From Usnea hakonensis (Eukaryota; Ascomycota; Lecanoromycetes; Lecanorales; Parmeliaceae), in NCBI GenBank assembly GCA_013423325.1, contig BLJB01000104.1:1300-65299 (forward strand): a stretch of 64,000 bases of DNA, in the 5' to 3' direction. Made by a program: the position numbers and the translations under genes. Each line of letters opens with the position of its first letter. The stretch's first letter is position 1. The notes under the pieces were generated by a model. It did not search any database. It saw only the letters and a list, made by a program, of their open reading frames with translations, and was not told the DNA's origin. Positions 47,180 through 58,262 of this stretch are shown here, one piece after another.

Positions 47180-49409
47180 ATGTCAAGTGATAATTGCAGT
47201 ACCACTGCCAACACCAGCGAAATAAACCCCTCTCTGCGTCGACCGGGCACAATAGACCGCCGCCACTCGCTTGGAGAATCTGTGATAGGCACCAACGCCT
47301 TTCGCACCAGCAGCCTTTCCAACAGCCGCACAAGCTTTGAAGAGTACATCTACTGGGCCGAACTCACCCGCGGCAACGAAAATGACGAGGATCCCTCAAG
47401 CAAATACACGATCTTTGGATGGGACGTCCGGTGCATTGGGCTCCTTACGTCCAAATCGCCCCCATCTGGGAATTCTTGCTTCACCGGTACTCAGGCGGAG
47501 GGCAACAGGGGGAGGGAAAGGCATAGGATGATGCTCGAATCCCAATCTCCGTCAGGAAACCTAAATGTCTCGCTGGCGATAAGCGGGCGGCCACCTAGTG
47601 AGGGGCTTATGCCTGTCTCAAGCGAAGAGTACGAGAGAGCTTCGAGGGCGGCCAGGACCGCGTCGTGGAGCGCAATGTTCTACCTAATGACGATGGACAT
47701 CCTGGGGCCGTTTTCTGTGCCTTGGGCTTTCGCTGCAGTAAGTCCTGTCTTCACTCACCCACACACTCACAAACACACACACTCTCTCTCTCTCACTCTC
47801 ACACACACACACACATGCACACAAACAAATAAACTCTCTCTCTCTCTTTCTCTCTCTCTTTTTCGAGACTTGACCCACTCCATCAAGAAAATATCTAGTA
47901 AGTGAATTCTAATCCCGGGCAGTTGGGCTACGGACCCAGCATCGCGATATACACTGCTCTTTGGGTCCTCGCAACGTATGGTGGCTTCATGCTGTGGAAG
48001 ATGTTCCTGGGTTTGGATTCGGACCGGTACCCCGTAAAGACGTACGCGGACATTGCCTTTCGAGTCTACGGCTCCGTGGCTCGCGGCGTCATTTCGTTGC
48101 TGCAATCGACACAACTGCTCTTCAACGTTGGCATCATCCTCCTCATCAATGCCATTTCGCTGGAGCAAATCATCACCGGTTCCGGCCGTGGCAACGTGTG
48201 CTTTATTGTCCTTGTTCTTGTCTGGACGCTTGCTGGTCAGTGGTTGTCTCTTTCTCACATTCAAATGGCTCTCTTATAAGAAAGTGATTAAAGTGAATGG
48301 AAATGAAGGGAAGAAGACCCGAGACCTCTTTCACGTCGGAAAAGCTAAACACCAAACGTCGTGAATAAATCTACATATATAAAACCACAAGACTAAGAAC
48401 TTCCTCCACCACAGGCATGACATGCGGCCAAATCCGCACCCTCCGACGCCTCGCCTGGGTTGCCAACTTCGCCATCTGGCTCAACGCCTTTAGCATCTTC
48501 GCCATAATGGGCGTAGTCGCCAACTCGGGCGTCCTCGCCACCGCCGCCCAAAAAGCGAACGCCTCCTTCCGCATATCGCCCAACGAACCCGTCTCCACAA
48601 GTGCTGGAATCCGGCCGGACCTCCCCTTCACCGTCCCTGTAACCGGCGTCATGTCCGCCGTCTATAGCTTCGGGGGCGCGATCCTCTTCGTCGAATTCCT
48701 CTCCGAAATGGCGCGGCCCTTTGACTTTTGGAAGGCCCTCATCTGCGCCGAAGCCTTCATCTACGCCCTCTACCTCCTCTTCGGTCTCTTCGTCTACTCC
48801 CACCAGGGCCAATACACCATCAACCCGACCTACCAGGGCCTCGCCCCCTACGGCTGGCACGCCGCCATCAACGCCATCCAGCTCGTGACCAGTTGCGTCG
48901 CGACGCTGCTATACGCCAACATCGGGCTCAAGGTCATCTACAACAACGTGCTCGTCTCCCTCTTCCGCACCCCGCACCTCGCTACCCGTAGTGGGAAAAT
49001 CATCTGGGCCGTCCTCGTGCCCTTGTACTGGAGTCTCGCGTTCGTGATCGCGACCGCGATCCCGCAGGTGACCAATCTGGCCGGTCTGGTGGCCGCGATG
49101 TGCATATTGCAATTCAGCTTCACGTTCCCGCCAGTCCTGATGGTGGGCTACAATGTACAGAAAGACTCCATGTTGCCTGGTGACGGTTGGGATCCCGTGC
49201 ACGGAACCGTGGTGTGGCAGGATGGCGGGTGGAGGAGATTGTGGAGAGGGTTTAAACATAAAGCGGTGGTGAATTTTTGTAACAGTATTTTGGGGATGGC
49301 GGGGCTGAGCTTGGCGGTGTTGGCTATGTATTCGGCCATCAAGCAGATGGTGCAGTATTTTGCGCTCGGGGTTGGGACAAGCTTCAGTTGTAAGAGTCCG
49401 TATGGCTAA
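47180..49409 (+). CDS. Amino-acid/auxin permease family (AAAP) transporter
   Basis: Multi-span amino-acid transporter. Exons 47180-47737, 47923-48235, 48415-49409; 1866 nt, 621 aa. Residues 1 to about 165 are a hydrophilic, Ser-rich cytosolic tail. Membrane segments begin with SWSAMFYLMTMDILGPFSVP and continue through LGYGPSIAIYTALWV, YGGFMLWKMFLGLDSDRYP, VISLLQSTQLLFNVGIIL and about seven more, as in fungal neutral amino-acid permeases of this family. The introns are long for this window (185 and 179 nt), and the first holds CA and CT microsatellites. No fixed member of ETP clusters is known to me from this family. Its place between two cluster P450s and its CGGACCG sites suggest amino-acid precursor supply, or an unrelated passenger. 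Confidence 0.85.
47757..47861. repeat. CA and CT microsatellites within an intron
   Basis: Runs of (CA)n, (CT)n, (CA)n and (CT)n lie entirely inside intron 1 of the transporter. They are likely length-variable between strains. Confidence 0.9.
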
Positions 49410-49844
49410 AGGGTGGGTTATTGGAGGCCAACCGGAGTGGTAATTGTTTCCAGGTTGAGGATTTCGTGAATTCAGATGCTTTTAAGGAGACAGCATCGAG
49501 AAGGAGCCGGTCAGATATGGGATTCTATCGTAGACAATCGAAAAGTAATACAAAATCGTGGGCATTAAGCAACGGGCAAAGGGCAAAAGAGCAGGTACCC
49601 TCATCCCACACTCACTTTGGTCTTAACCAAGTGGCCCTGAAGACTCAATCTGCTTTGCGATGCTGCATCTACTACTGGTCGCCATAAAGTAAAGAATATT
49701 GGTATCTTGAAGCGTTGTCACACATGTCACAAAAGCGAGAAGCATTTCGTGCACCAACCATCGCCGAGGAATAAAGCACCTGTGTATCCAATCTCACATC
49801 TATTCGTTCAAAACTACTCACTCAAAAGCTCTTCGTTGGAGATT
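49410..49844. other. Convergent 3' spacer, transporter and P450
   Basis: 435 bp between facing stops. No gene, repeat or motif recognised. Confidence 0.6.
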
Positions 49845-51706
49845 CTAAACCTGGCCCGTCAACCTCTCACACCGAAGCAAAGAATCAGGATGCGTAATCC
49901 AGACATCCGCATTCCTCGTCCACACCCCTTTCTCCTCTCCCGTCTGCAATCTATAATTCCTCATCAGATACTCCAACAGCACCCTAATCACCAAATCCGC
50001 CACATATTTACCCATGCACTGTCGCGGCCCAAACCCAAACCGCCAATAATTATATCGCAGCTGCGTGCTCTTGTTCTTCCGAAACCGCTCCGGCTCGTAG
50101 GCCTGCGCCTCGGCTCCCCAGAACGGATTCCGCATATTCAGCGCATAAGCGTCGACGATGAAGTCGGTTCTGGCGGGAATGATGAACCCGTCGACCAATC
50201 TGTCCGTCGGCGCAGATTGCGGTACCGAGAATGCGGCGAGCGGCTTCAGACGCGCAGACTCGAGGATGCAAGCCGCGAGAAACGTGCTCGAGCTCTGCAC
50301 GTATGCGTCTACAGTTTCGGGGTTTTGAGATAGAACTTCTGCTCGGAGTTTGTCCTGGGATTTCGGGTTAGCGGCTAGGAAGACGAGATTCCACGAAAGG
50401 CCGCCAATTGTGACGTCGAGATTTGCAAAGAGCGCCTCGTCGATGGTCTGCAGCAGCTGCTCATGAGAAATGGTGCCTTGGTTTGCGGCTTCGTACATTC
50501 GGACGATTGGCACGGAAGGGTTGGAGAGACGGGCGTGTTGATAGGCAGATTGGTTGAAGGAATGCCATCGCTGCTTGAATTCGGCGAGCTTCTTGCCTGT
50601 CTCCGTGGGAAGGTATCGCATGAAGGAGTAACGACTTAGTCCGCCGCGTATCACATCTTTGAAAAGGTTCTCACGCAGGGGCGTGAGTCGTTCCAAACTC
50701 TGAATGAGGGGAGGGGAAAGCTTGCCGTAGAACACCTCAGCGACGATCCAGAAGGGAAGGAATTTCAGGTCCTCGGCTGGGTGGATGAGCCCCTTCCGTA
50801 TGTTTCCGCTCCCTTCGAGATCCTTCATGTAGGATTCGACGTGTCTGCGAACCATGGGGACGTGCTGTGCCATGTTGCTGTGCACAAAAGGAACCTCAGT
50901 GGTTGCACGGACCGCCTGCCAGTCTTGGCCGCTAACAAGGCCAACGCATTTGCCTAGGAGCTGGCCCATGATATAGCCAGAGTTGTTGTTGAGGGCTTTA
51001 AAGTGCTTGTCAGAGTCATTAAAGACTGATTGAACATGCGCTGGCTTCGTGAGGACGCTGTGAAGTAGACCATTGATGATTAACTTTTGATTTGAGGGTG
51101 AAAGCTAGATATACAGTACTGGTCGGAACTGCGCGAAAAGCATCACAGTATGGAAGTGGAACATTTATTCAGTGGGTCTAGATTCAATCAAAGCCAAAGA
51201 TGCCATGATGCTCGAGCACGCGATTAAGAATACGAAGTAAAGGGGCCAAGTACTCGAGACTGCTTGAATCCACTTACATTTCACCCTTCATTCCCGACCA
51301 AATACGGTAGACCTGTCCATGTTCCTTGCCCCAGACCTCACTATTATCGATGCCTTCAAGAAACTTGCCGACATCGCCTTGGCCGTTAGGCCAAGAATAA
51401 GGGCATGTTGGCAGCGAGCGAGAACCTGATTGGTCTTTGATGGGATATCGCCAGCAGAGGTAGATCTGTAAGTAAGTTGGTTGAAGTATCGCAGAAGCAA
51501 GAATTTCTTGCAAGAGTTGAGGAATAGAGCTTCATTTCACTCTGCTCTATGCTTACATGAATAGCCTGGGATAGGGCAACATGGACATGACGCGGCAGGA
51601 GCGACGGTTTGAGCCAGCCCACTATTATCAAAGAAATGAGCGGTACTACAGCGAGTAGGGCCAAGACTCGTTTGCTGAGATTGGAAACAATGAAATCGAG
51701 CAGCAT
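49845..51706 (-). CDS. Cytochrome P450 (GliC-type heme signature)
   Basis: Exons, in transcript order: 51706-51557, 51465-51278, 51057-49845; 1551 nt, 516 aa. The N-terminal anchor RVLALLAVVPLISLIIVGWL is followed by YSWPNGQGDVGKFLEG, then EVWGKEHGQVYRIWSGMKGE joined by the second splice to IVLTKPAHVQSVFNDSDKHF. Later come the ExxR motif (ESAR), the PERF region, and the heme loop FGFGPRQCMGKYVADLVIR. This fingerprint resembles GliC/SirC-type P450s, which oxidise the diketopiperazine alpha-carbons before glutathione is added. The second intron is 220 nt. It shares a 570-bp promoter with the acyltransferase, with CGGTCCG twice. Confidence 0.88.
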
Positions 51707-51870
51707 TTTGGAGGTCAGTATGAGAGACGAGGAAGTAAGCTGGTAATGAACATCTCCTAATTACGGTTTGGTCGACAACATCAGACTTGAAAAACGAGTA
51801 ACCCGGCAACAAGGTTTGGTAGCATGAAAACAATCCTGTCTCTACATCTTGAACTCAATCTCTCGTGTCT

Positions 51871-51877
51871 CGGTCCG
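51871..51877. promoter_or_regulatory. CGGTCCG site
   Basis: 165 bp upstream of the P450 start on its side of the divergent promoter. A second CGG-type half site ('ctcgg') follows within 10 bp. Confidence 0.4.
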
Positions 51878-52011
51878 CCGCTCGGAAGTATTTGCGGGCT
51901 TAAAGACTCATTGGTATATCTCGGCATACGATGCCAGTTGTAACGACATCTTACGTTTCGGGTTGCATTATCACTTGTAAAGTTCAGTATGAACAGGTTG
52001 GCCCGTTGCAC

Positions 52012-52018
52012 CGGTCCG
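52012..52018. promoter_or_regulatory. CGGTCCG site
   Basis: 258 bp upstream of the acyltransferase ATG; same heptamer as at 51871. Confidence 0.4.
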
Positions 52019-52276
52019 CTAAAACGGTATAAGCCATTGGCCACCTCATACCGGGGCGTTTCTAAAGATCCGGGATCAAAGAAAGGATACCAAACTTACG
52101 ACAAGCAAGCCTCTACAACAGATCGTAATTGTTCAACCCTTGAATAACTGAATCCTCATCATTGCGTCTTGTGAACGAAATCTAATTCAAATCGTCGTGA
52201 CCAAACCTTGAGTATCCATAGCCATCCTTTAAACTTCATCCACAGTTTTCATTCGTCGCTCCTCTAATCAGCCGAC

Positions 52277-52518
52277 ATGGGATCGATTGGCAAAGGATTG
52301 ACGGACATTGAATCAGCTATTATGTCGACTGAGGGATCGACTGGCAAAGGGCTGACTGACACGGAATCAGCTAATATGGGATCGACCAAAGGATTGACTG
52401 ACAAAGGACTGACTGACATGGAATCAACTAATATGGGATCGACTGAAGGATCGAATGGCAAAGGGCTGACTGACATGGAGTCAGCTAATATGGGATCGAC
52501 TGAAGGATCGACTGGCAT
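52277..52518 (+). repeat. 57-bp coding minisatellite at the acyltransferase N-terminus
   Basis: Four to five imperfect units with the shared core 'aaaggactgactgacatgg' or close variants. Units differ by small in-frame indels. Each unit carries one or two Met codons, so alternative starts are possible. Confidence 0.9.
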
Positions 52519-53872
52519 TGTACCATCGGCAAAAGAGGACCTACATTGGATAGAAGAGTCACCTGGAATATGGTCCCGTGGCCTAGATGCCGCTGAAGCG
52601 CACTACATCAATATGGGATCAATTGGCAGACCTTATGGTCGTGAATTTGGATTCCTCACAATCATAATGAAGATCGACTTCGGAGGCGTCGACCCCATTG
52701 ATTCAGCCCGCAGTGCCTGGCTGGCAATTAGACAAAGGTACCCTTCTCTAGCTTCCACGATCGATGGACACAAACGCGTCTACCGTACTGCATCCGACTT
52801 GGAAATCCAATCTTGGCTCGAAGAGACCTTTATCACGTACCCAGAACGCAGTTCCGACCAAGGAGCTCAGCACCTTCGCCTGGACCTGCGACCTAACAAG
52901 CGAGCACAGTTGCACGTTCTGCCCCAAAGCCGGGAAATCTTACTTCATACTGGCCACGATGTCATAGACGGTCATTCCATGCTCTTCTTTGTCAACAGTT
53001 TCCTTGAAGGAATAAGAAATTCCTCCCAAAATTTGACCTTCGGCGGCGAAGCTGTGAATCTTCCACCACCGCTGAGCCTTGCAGCTAACACCACCCCTGC
53101 GACGAGCACGCAAGAAACACAAGTCAAAGACACTTTTAACAACTGGTTTGCCGCGCTACCATGGCTCTCTCTAAAAGCCGTCAATACAGACCAGCCACCC
53201 GGCAACACCATAACGCAAATCGAGAAACTCACCACTGCCCAAACACAGGCCATTATTACGGCAGCCAAAGCCAAAGGTCTTACACCGACCCACGTGTTCG
53301 AAGCGGCCGCCATCCTCGCCGTGGCAGCCCTCGACCCTGAGTCCGGCGGCAAAAGCTACGGCTCGTGTGGCATCTTCAGCATGCGCCAATTGTGTGTACC
53401 GAGGTGGCGGGAGTCTGTGATTCCCTACCTCACGATAACTCCCATGGTGATCAAGCCCACAATTTTCGAAGAGACGGCCGCACAGCTTAAAGCCTACTAC
53501 GCGGACCCAAAGGCCGATGTGCAAAACTTTGTCTCCCTCGTCGAGCCCACATTTGGGACGTTCGCCCAAATGGGCGCCTCCTATACCGTCCCCCCCGGGG
53601 ATAACCAAATGATTTCGATGTCTAGCATTGGGAGATTTGAGCCAGTGCTGCAATCTATACACGGGACAGTGAAGCTAGAGGACCTGTGGTTGATGTACGA
53701 GACACCAAATGCGGTTGTCAATTCGTTTCTATGGACGCGGGTAGGGGTCATGAATTGGCAAGTGGTGTATAACGAGGTTTATTACGAACAGGAGACGATT
53801 TCGAGGTGGATTTCAACGACCAAACGGATTTTGTTCGAAGGGCTGCAAATTGATAAATTGTTGGAGAACTAG
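52277..53872 (+). CDS. Tri3/AtaH-like acyltransferase (condensation-fold)
   Basis: Single-exon 531-aa protein of the fungal family that includes trichothecene 15-O-acetyltransferase Tri3 and the acetyltransferases of several ETP clusters; it would acylate a hydroxyl of the pathway product using acyl-CoA. The HDVID at residues 227-231 supplies the HxxxD catalytic pair. Other family-like stretches are IWSRGLDAAEAHYINMG, IRQRYPSLAS, LTPTHVFEAAAILAVAAL, CGIFSMRQLC and NSFLWTRVGVM near the C-terminus. Unusual: the first 80 or so residues consist of about four imperfect 19-residue repeats (GSTEGSTGKGLTDMESANM) with no similarity to the enzyme core. The ATG at 52277 has a good context (gacATGG), but a downstream in-repeat Met is also possible. 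It is the last gene before the RIP block. Confidence 0.85.
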   Translation: MGSIGKGLTDIESAIMSTEGSTGKGLTDTESANMGSTKGLTDKGLTDMESTNMGSTEGSNGKGLTDMESANMGSTEGSTGIVPSAKEDLHWIEESPGIWSRGLDAAEAHYINMGSIGRPYGREFGFLTIIMKIDFGGVDPIDSARSAWLAIRQRYPSLASTIDGHKRVYRTASDLEIQSWLEETFITYPERSSDQGAQHLRLDLRPNKRAQLHVLPQSREILLHTGHDVIDGHSMLFFVNSFLEGIRNSSQNLTFGGEAVNLPPPLSLAANTTPATSTQETQVKDTFNNWFAALPWLSLKAVNTDQPPGNTITQIEKLTTAQTQAIITAAKAKGLTPTHVFEAAAILAVAALDPESGGKSYGSCGIFSMRQLCVPRWRESVIPYLTITPMVIKPTIFEETAAQLKAYYADPKADVQNFVSLVEPTFGTFAQMGASYTVPPGDNQMISMSSIGRFEPVLQSIHGTVKLEDLWLMYETPNAVVNSFLWTRVGVMNWQVVYNEVYYEQETISRWISTTKRILFEGLQIDKLLEN

Positions 53873-55216
53873 TATGGATTCGCTCGACTGGTGGGCCTCA
53901 CTAGTGGTAGTTATATGACATTGTAGTACGAAATGGAAGACAAGTTACCTGGCTTGAAGCAGTCTATCTGAAGTAATATCCAATCCAAATGTCGTTCGCA
54001 TAAGTGTTTTGAATATCAGTTCAGGCAAGTAGGAGTGAGGAAGCAGAAGTGACTTATAACGATAAAAGTTTAGCGTCTCAATAAGGTGCGTTTTCGAACA
54101 ATTTTGAAGGAAATGAAACAATCTAACTAACTAGCGTCACAATATACTCCTAGCTAATACGAATACTATAGAGCTTATTACTATAACGATATCGTAGAGC
54201 CTAAAAGTAATAAATTATCGCTATCTCTTTCTAGATCTATAGTAATAGAATTATATATTATATAGAATATACGTAAATTATAATTACTCGTAAATAAAGA
54301 TACTTAAGACTTTAATAAATCTTAAATTAATATTATAATAGAAAAAGAATTTATATTATATATTAAAATTCGATACTAAAAAAAATGATTAATAGACTAT
54401 TTAGTCTATTTTACTCTCTATAATATCTTTCTATAAATCTAATATCTTTTTCTTTAAATATTTCTTTAAAATTATATATTACGGTTCTAGCCCTACTAGC
54501 CCTATAGGGAGCGGGGCCTTAAGTACTCGAATAGGATCCAAGTCGCCGACTTAAAAATTTAGTCTTCTAGCCTAGCTAGCGAGCCTCCGGGTAAACCTAT
54601 TTAACCTAGGTCGTAATATAACTATTAGAGGTGTAATTCACTCGGCTAGAGGCCCAAAAATGGCGCGGGGTATTACGCTTCTTAGTAGTAAACCCCTAAT
54701 TTGGTTGATACTCTAGGGGTGTTACCGTGTCTAGATCGAGCCTAATAATAATACTTTATTATAACTATTATAAATAATCTCTAATTCTATAACTAGTAAT
54801 CTAACTATTATAGTTCTTTTTTCTATATAGTACTACGAATAAGTAGTATAGTAGTAGAATCTTATTATTACGAACTATATAGTATACTACTAGTAAGTAA
54901 AGTTACGTCTTAGCGAAATCTAAAGCTCTTTTAGCTATAGTCTAGTAGTACTAGTAAAAGTTTAATTTAATTTGATTTAATTTCTATACTCGTGTCTACT
55001 TAATCTATAGAGAGTAATTACGGGCTACTACGTAGATAATATTATAAGAGAAACCTTTCTTCAACTAGTCGAATTAGGGTAAAAACTCTAGTAAAAGTTT
55101 AATACTATTTATACTTAGTAATTAAAAAAGTCTACTCTATTCTATAATACTAGTATAGATAATTAGAGAAGAAAGTAAATTATAATTAATAATAGATGTT
55201 ATAGTTTCACCCTAAT
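53873..55216. other. Transition into RIP block, no gene
   Basis: Normal base composition ends at about 54110; from there CpA and TpG vanish. A less AT-rich patch at 54480-54740 ('tattacggttctagcccta' to 'ggggtgttaccgtgtctag') may be a repeat fragment. The last bases before 55217 ('atagtttcaccctaat') belong to the dispersed repeat into which the next element inserted. Confidence 0.55.
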
Positions 55217-55393
55217 TGTTAGGGTCGATACGGACTTATAGTGTAACGTAGATATAGTAATAAAGATAATAAGACTACTACCGAACTATAAAAGGTAGAA
55301 AGTATAGAATATATAGATAGGGGAAGCCATATTAAGCCACTAGTAGTAGAGCTAACTATAGTAGGCCTAGTAGATCTAGTACGTCTTCTAATA
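55217..55393. repeat. 5' terminal repeat of the short LTR element
   Basis: 177 bp. Differences from the other copy are almost all G-to-A or C-to-T. Ends with 'tctaata', the RIPed form of 'cctaaca'. Confidence 0.8.
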
Positions 55394-57712
55394 TTACCTC
55401 TCTCTCTAAAAAAGATATATCCTTATAGCTTATAGAAAGGAGAAGAAAAAGACTCGCTTTATATACTAAAAGAGACTTTCGATTCCGATTTATATATTTC
55501 GATTCGTACGTGAATTCCGAAAAAAAGAAGAAATTCGTTATAAGGTCTACTAATAATAGTCTAGATTAAAATAATATTAACGCCTAATATTACTAGTATA
55601 ATATTATACCCTTAAGGGGCTCTAGAAATAAAGTAATTCGACTATAGATTAACGAAATAGTTAATAAAAAGGTATCTCGGTATAGAATAACTATTTAATA
55701 TTCGATTTCTAAGCGGAGAGGAAATTATTAAAATAAAGGCCTCTTATTAGCTAGATACTCTCGAACCGAACCGAGCCGAACCGAACTCTAAATAAGTAAA
55801 TAACTAGTAAACTTTCTAGCCAAATACCGAAAGGAGGTAATTTTGATATAGACTACTATCGGCGATAGTAAGGACCCGAGGGTAATACTAAATAGTATCG
55901 AAAAATATTCGTATATATATTAATAATAGGAGTATATATAGTAGGCCTAACTTAACGTAGGTATTAAGAAATAAGAGCTTTTAGTACTTCTTTCTCCGAC
56001 CGCAAATTTAGTAAAATAGAACCCGAATCTATAAAAGTAAAACGAATAGCGTATTATTCGAGGTATTATTAAATCGAAACTAATTTAGTAGGGCTAAATA
56101 TCTAACTAATAATAGTATTTATTATACTACTCGAAATCGCTACCGCCTAAATTCGTCTAGATTATAATAAGATAGAATAGTATACTTTCTAGGCTTCTTT
56201 AACTTAGACTCTATACTTACTAGAGTAAATTATTTAGTAAATCGGTCTACTTTCCTTTTAGCCTTATATACTATAGAGGCCCTATAATAATAATCTAATA
56301 TTATTAACTTATATTTTAGCTCCGGAAGTAAGATATCTATTAGGTATATTACTTTTTTCCGGAGTTTATCGTTAATCTTATTATAGAAATATAACTCTAG
56401 TAGATCTTAGTTAATAAATAGAGCGTACTTTATAAAGTCTAAATAGAACTCGAGAAATAATCTATCCCCTTATTCTAATATTTTAAAGGCTTCTCGATAT
56501 ACGATATTTTCTAACTCTAGTAGGAGCTCGTAGATATTATTAAGCTAATTTAATAATTAGTCTATTAAGTAGTATAAATTATTATATCGTTTTAGTAGCG
56601 TATATTCGATTACTTTTTCTTCGAGACGAGTAATAATATAGATAATTTAGGAGTATTTAAAAAGATAATAGTCTTTATTAATAACTAGCTTATTCTAAAT
56701 TCGGAGCTTCTAGTCTTTAAAAAGGATACCTATACTAGAACCGTTAAATATTAATAGATCTAGAAACTAAGGACTTAGGAATAATCTCTATATAGGAGAA
56801 GAAGCTAGGCCTCGTAATAAAGATAGTAGTAGTAATAAAAACGAATCTTAGCTCTAAGAACTATTCTATTCCCGCTTAAATCTCTAGCTATAAGCCCGTA
56901 ACGCTTTAAAATCTCGTAGTAATAGTAGAGGTAGGGATAGAGGTAGTAATCTAGATAAATTTTAGCCCTAGAAACTATCCTATTCCCGTTATAGTAACTT
57001 AGGTAAATCGTCTTCCTACTTAAATTAATAACGAAGATCGTTAACAGAAAGAGATCGCTATATACGAGGTATACGGAGTAGCGAATTAGAAGGTAAGTAT
57101 CTCGTATATAGATCTTTATAATTAAGATATTATTAAGAGGAAGTAGTATTATAACGGCGATATAGAGATACGTATTTTAGTATTAATATAGATATAGGAC
57201 GATTTGATATAGGACGATTTATATTAGGAGAAGTTATAATGTTAAAAGAAAAAGTAGATATTAAGAGATAATTTTTTAACGATTTTTTTAATACTTTCTA
57301 CTATTAATAGAATTATCTACCCTAAATACTAAGTATACTATAAAATAAGTAGATTCGAATGTCGTATACTTAATAGGGGGGTTTTTTAAGTGGTTATCGA
57401 AGCGGAGTAGGGCGGAGTTCGTCTTTTCTAATATCGGGATATAGGAAATCGGTATTTCTATACGGAGAAGAGATTTCTTAAAATCGTAATTATAGAGTTA
57501 TTTCTTAATCGATTTCGGTAATATTAATAATTTGAATAATACGATATAGAATCTTTCGAATAATATAGGTAGATAGATAGAATCTTTAGTTTCTATAAAG
57601 TAAGAAATATCTAAATATCTTCTTTATTAAGCTCGCTTATTTACTCCGAGCTAGAAAAAATAGCCCGTCACTTTTCTTCGCTAGATAGATATACGAAGGA
57701 GTCTTATTATAA

Positions 57713-57886
57713 TATTAAGGGTAATACGGACTTATAATATAACGTAGATATAATAATAAAGATAATAAGACTACCAAACTATAGAAGGTAGGAAGTATAG
57801 AATATGTAGGTAGGGGAAGCCATATTAAGCCACTAGTGGTAGGGCTGACCATAGTAGGCCTAGTAGGCCTGGTACGTCTCCTAACA
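57713..57886. repeat. 3' terminal repeat of the short LTR element
   Basis: 174 bp. Less mutated at its outer end, keeping 'cctaaca', but its inner end starts 'tattaaggg' instead of 'tgttaggg'. Confidence 0.8.
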
Positions 57887-57891
57887 CTAAT

Positions 57892-58016
57892 AGTCTTTCT
57901 TTATAATCTACGGAGAAGCGCTAAGCCTCTTTCGGCCTAGCGCCTTAGTACTACGTATAATAATTTCTTGCAGAGCACTTCCTAGCTAATATTCTAGTTA
58001 TTACCAATACCCAAAT
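57892..58016. repeat. Dispersed repeat, copy B, left part (target of both LTR insertions)
   Basis: From 'agtctttctttataatctacgg' to 'cccaaat' this matches 13386-13510. The repeat resumes at 63853 after the Gypsy element. Upstream it is split from 'gttatagtttcaccctaat' (ending 55216) by the short LTR element. Confidence 0.75.
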
Positions 58017-58262
58017 TGTCACGGTTTCTCAACACATGCATAGCATGTGACATTCAAATCAATATTCACTTATTCTAAACACACACATCGATTACTAGCG
58101 TACGGGGCACGGGTATTTAAAGGGCAAATCTCTCGAGCGAACTCTCTTTCTCTTTCTTTCCTCTTCGTATTTGTCTTATATAACTAGCCTCTACTATAGT
58201 TAGTAGAGCCAAATCATTAACACTAACCTATACGCCCGTAGATCTTAGTCTAAACCTTAATA
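58017..58262 (+). repeat. Gypsy 5' LTR
   Basis: Begins TGTCACGGTTTCTC, intact at the 5' end, and ends 'ccttaata', the RIPed form of 'ccttgaca'. Contains 'gggtatttaaagggc', a TATA-like promoter element near the middle. Confidence 0.92.

Larger units (their letters stand above)
51707..52276. promoter_or_regulatory. Divergent promoter, GliC-type P450 and acyltransferase
   Basis: 570 bp with two CGGTCCG sites (51871-51877 and 52012-52018). No gene. The arrangement suggests co-regulation of both flanking genes. Confidence 0.55.
55217..57886. mobile_element. Short LTR retrotransposon (2.67 kb), RIPed, apparently non-autonomous
   Basis: Terminal direct repeats of 177 and 174 bp begin TGTTAGGG or a RIPed form and end CCTAACA or a RIPed form. 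A perfect 5-bp target duplication ctaat lies at 55212-55216 and 57887-57891. The 2.3-kb centre is too short for a complete gag-pol and I find no reverse transcriptase or integrase motif. A Gly/Arg/Ser-rich stretch near 56900-56960 could be a gag tail. It is most likely a gag-only or internally deleted element moved by a relative. Confidence 0.8.

Noticed and set aside
47738..47905. Read-through of transporter exon 1 into His/Thr/Ser repeats
   Set aside because: The repeats are translated CA and CT microsatellites inside an intron with a canonical GTAAGT donor.
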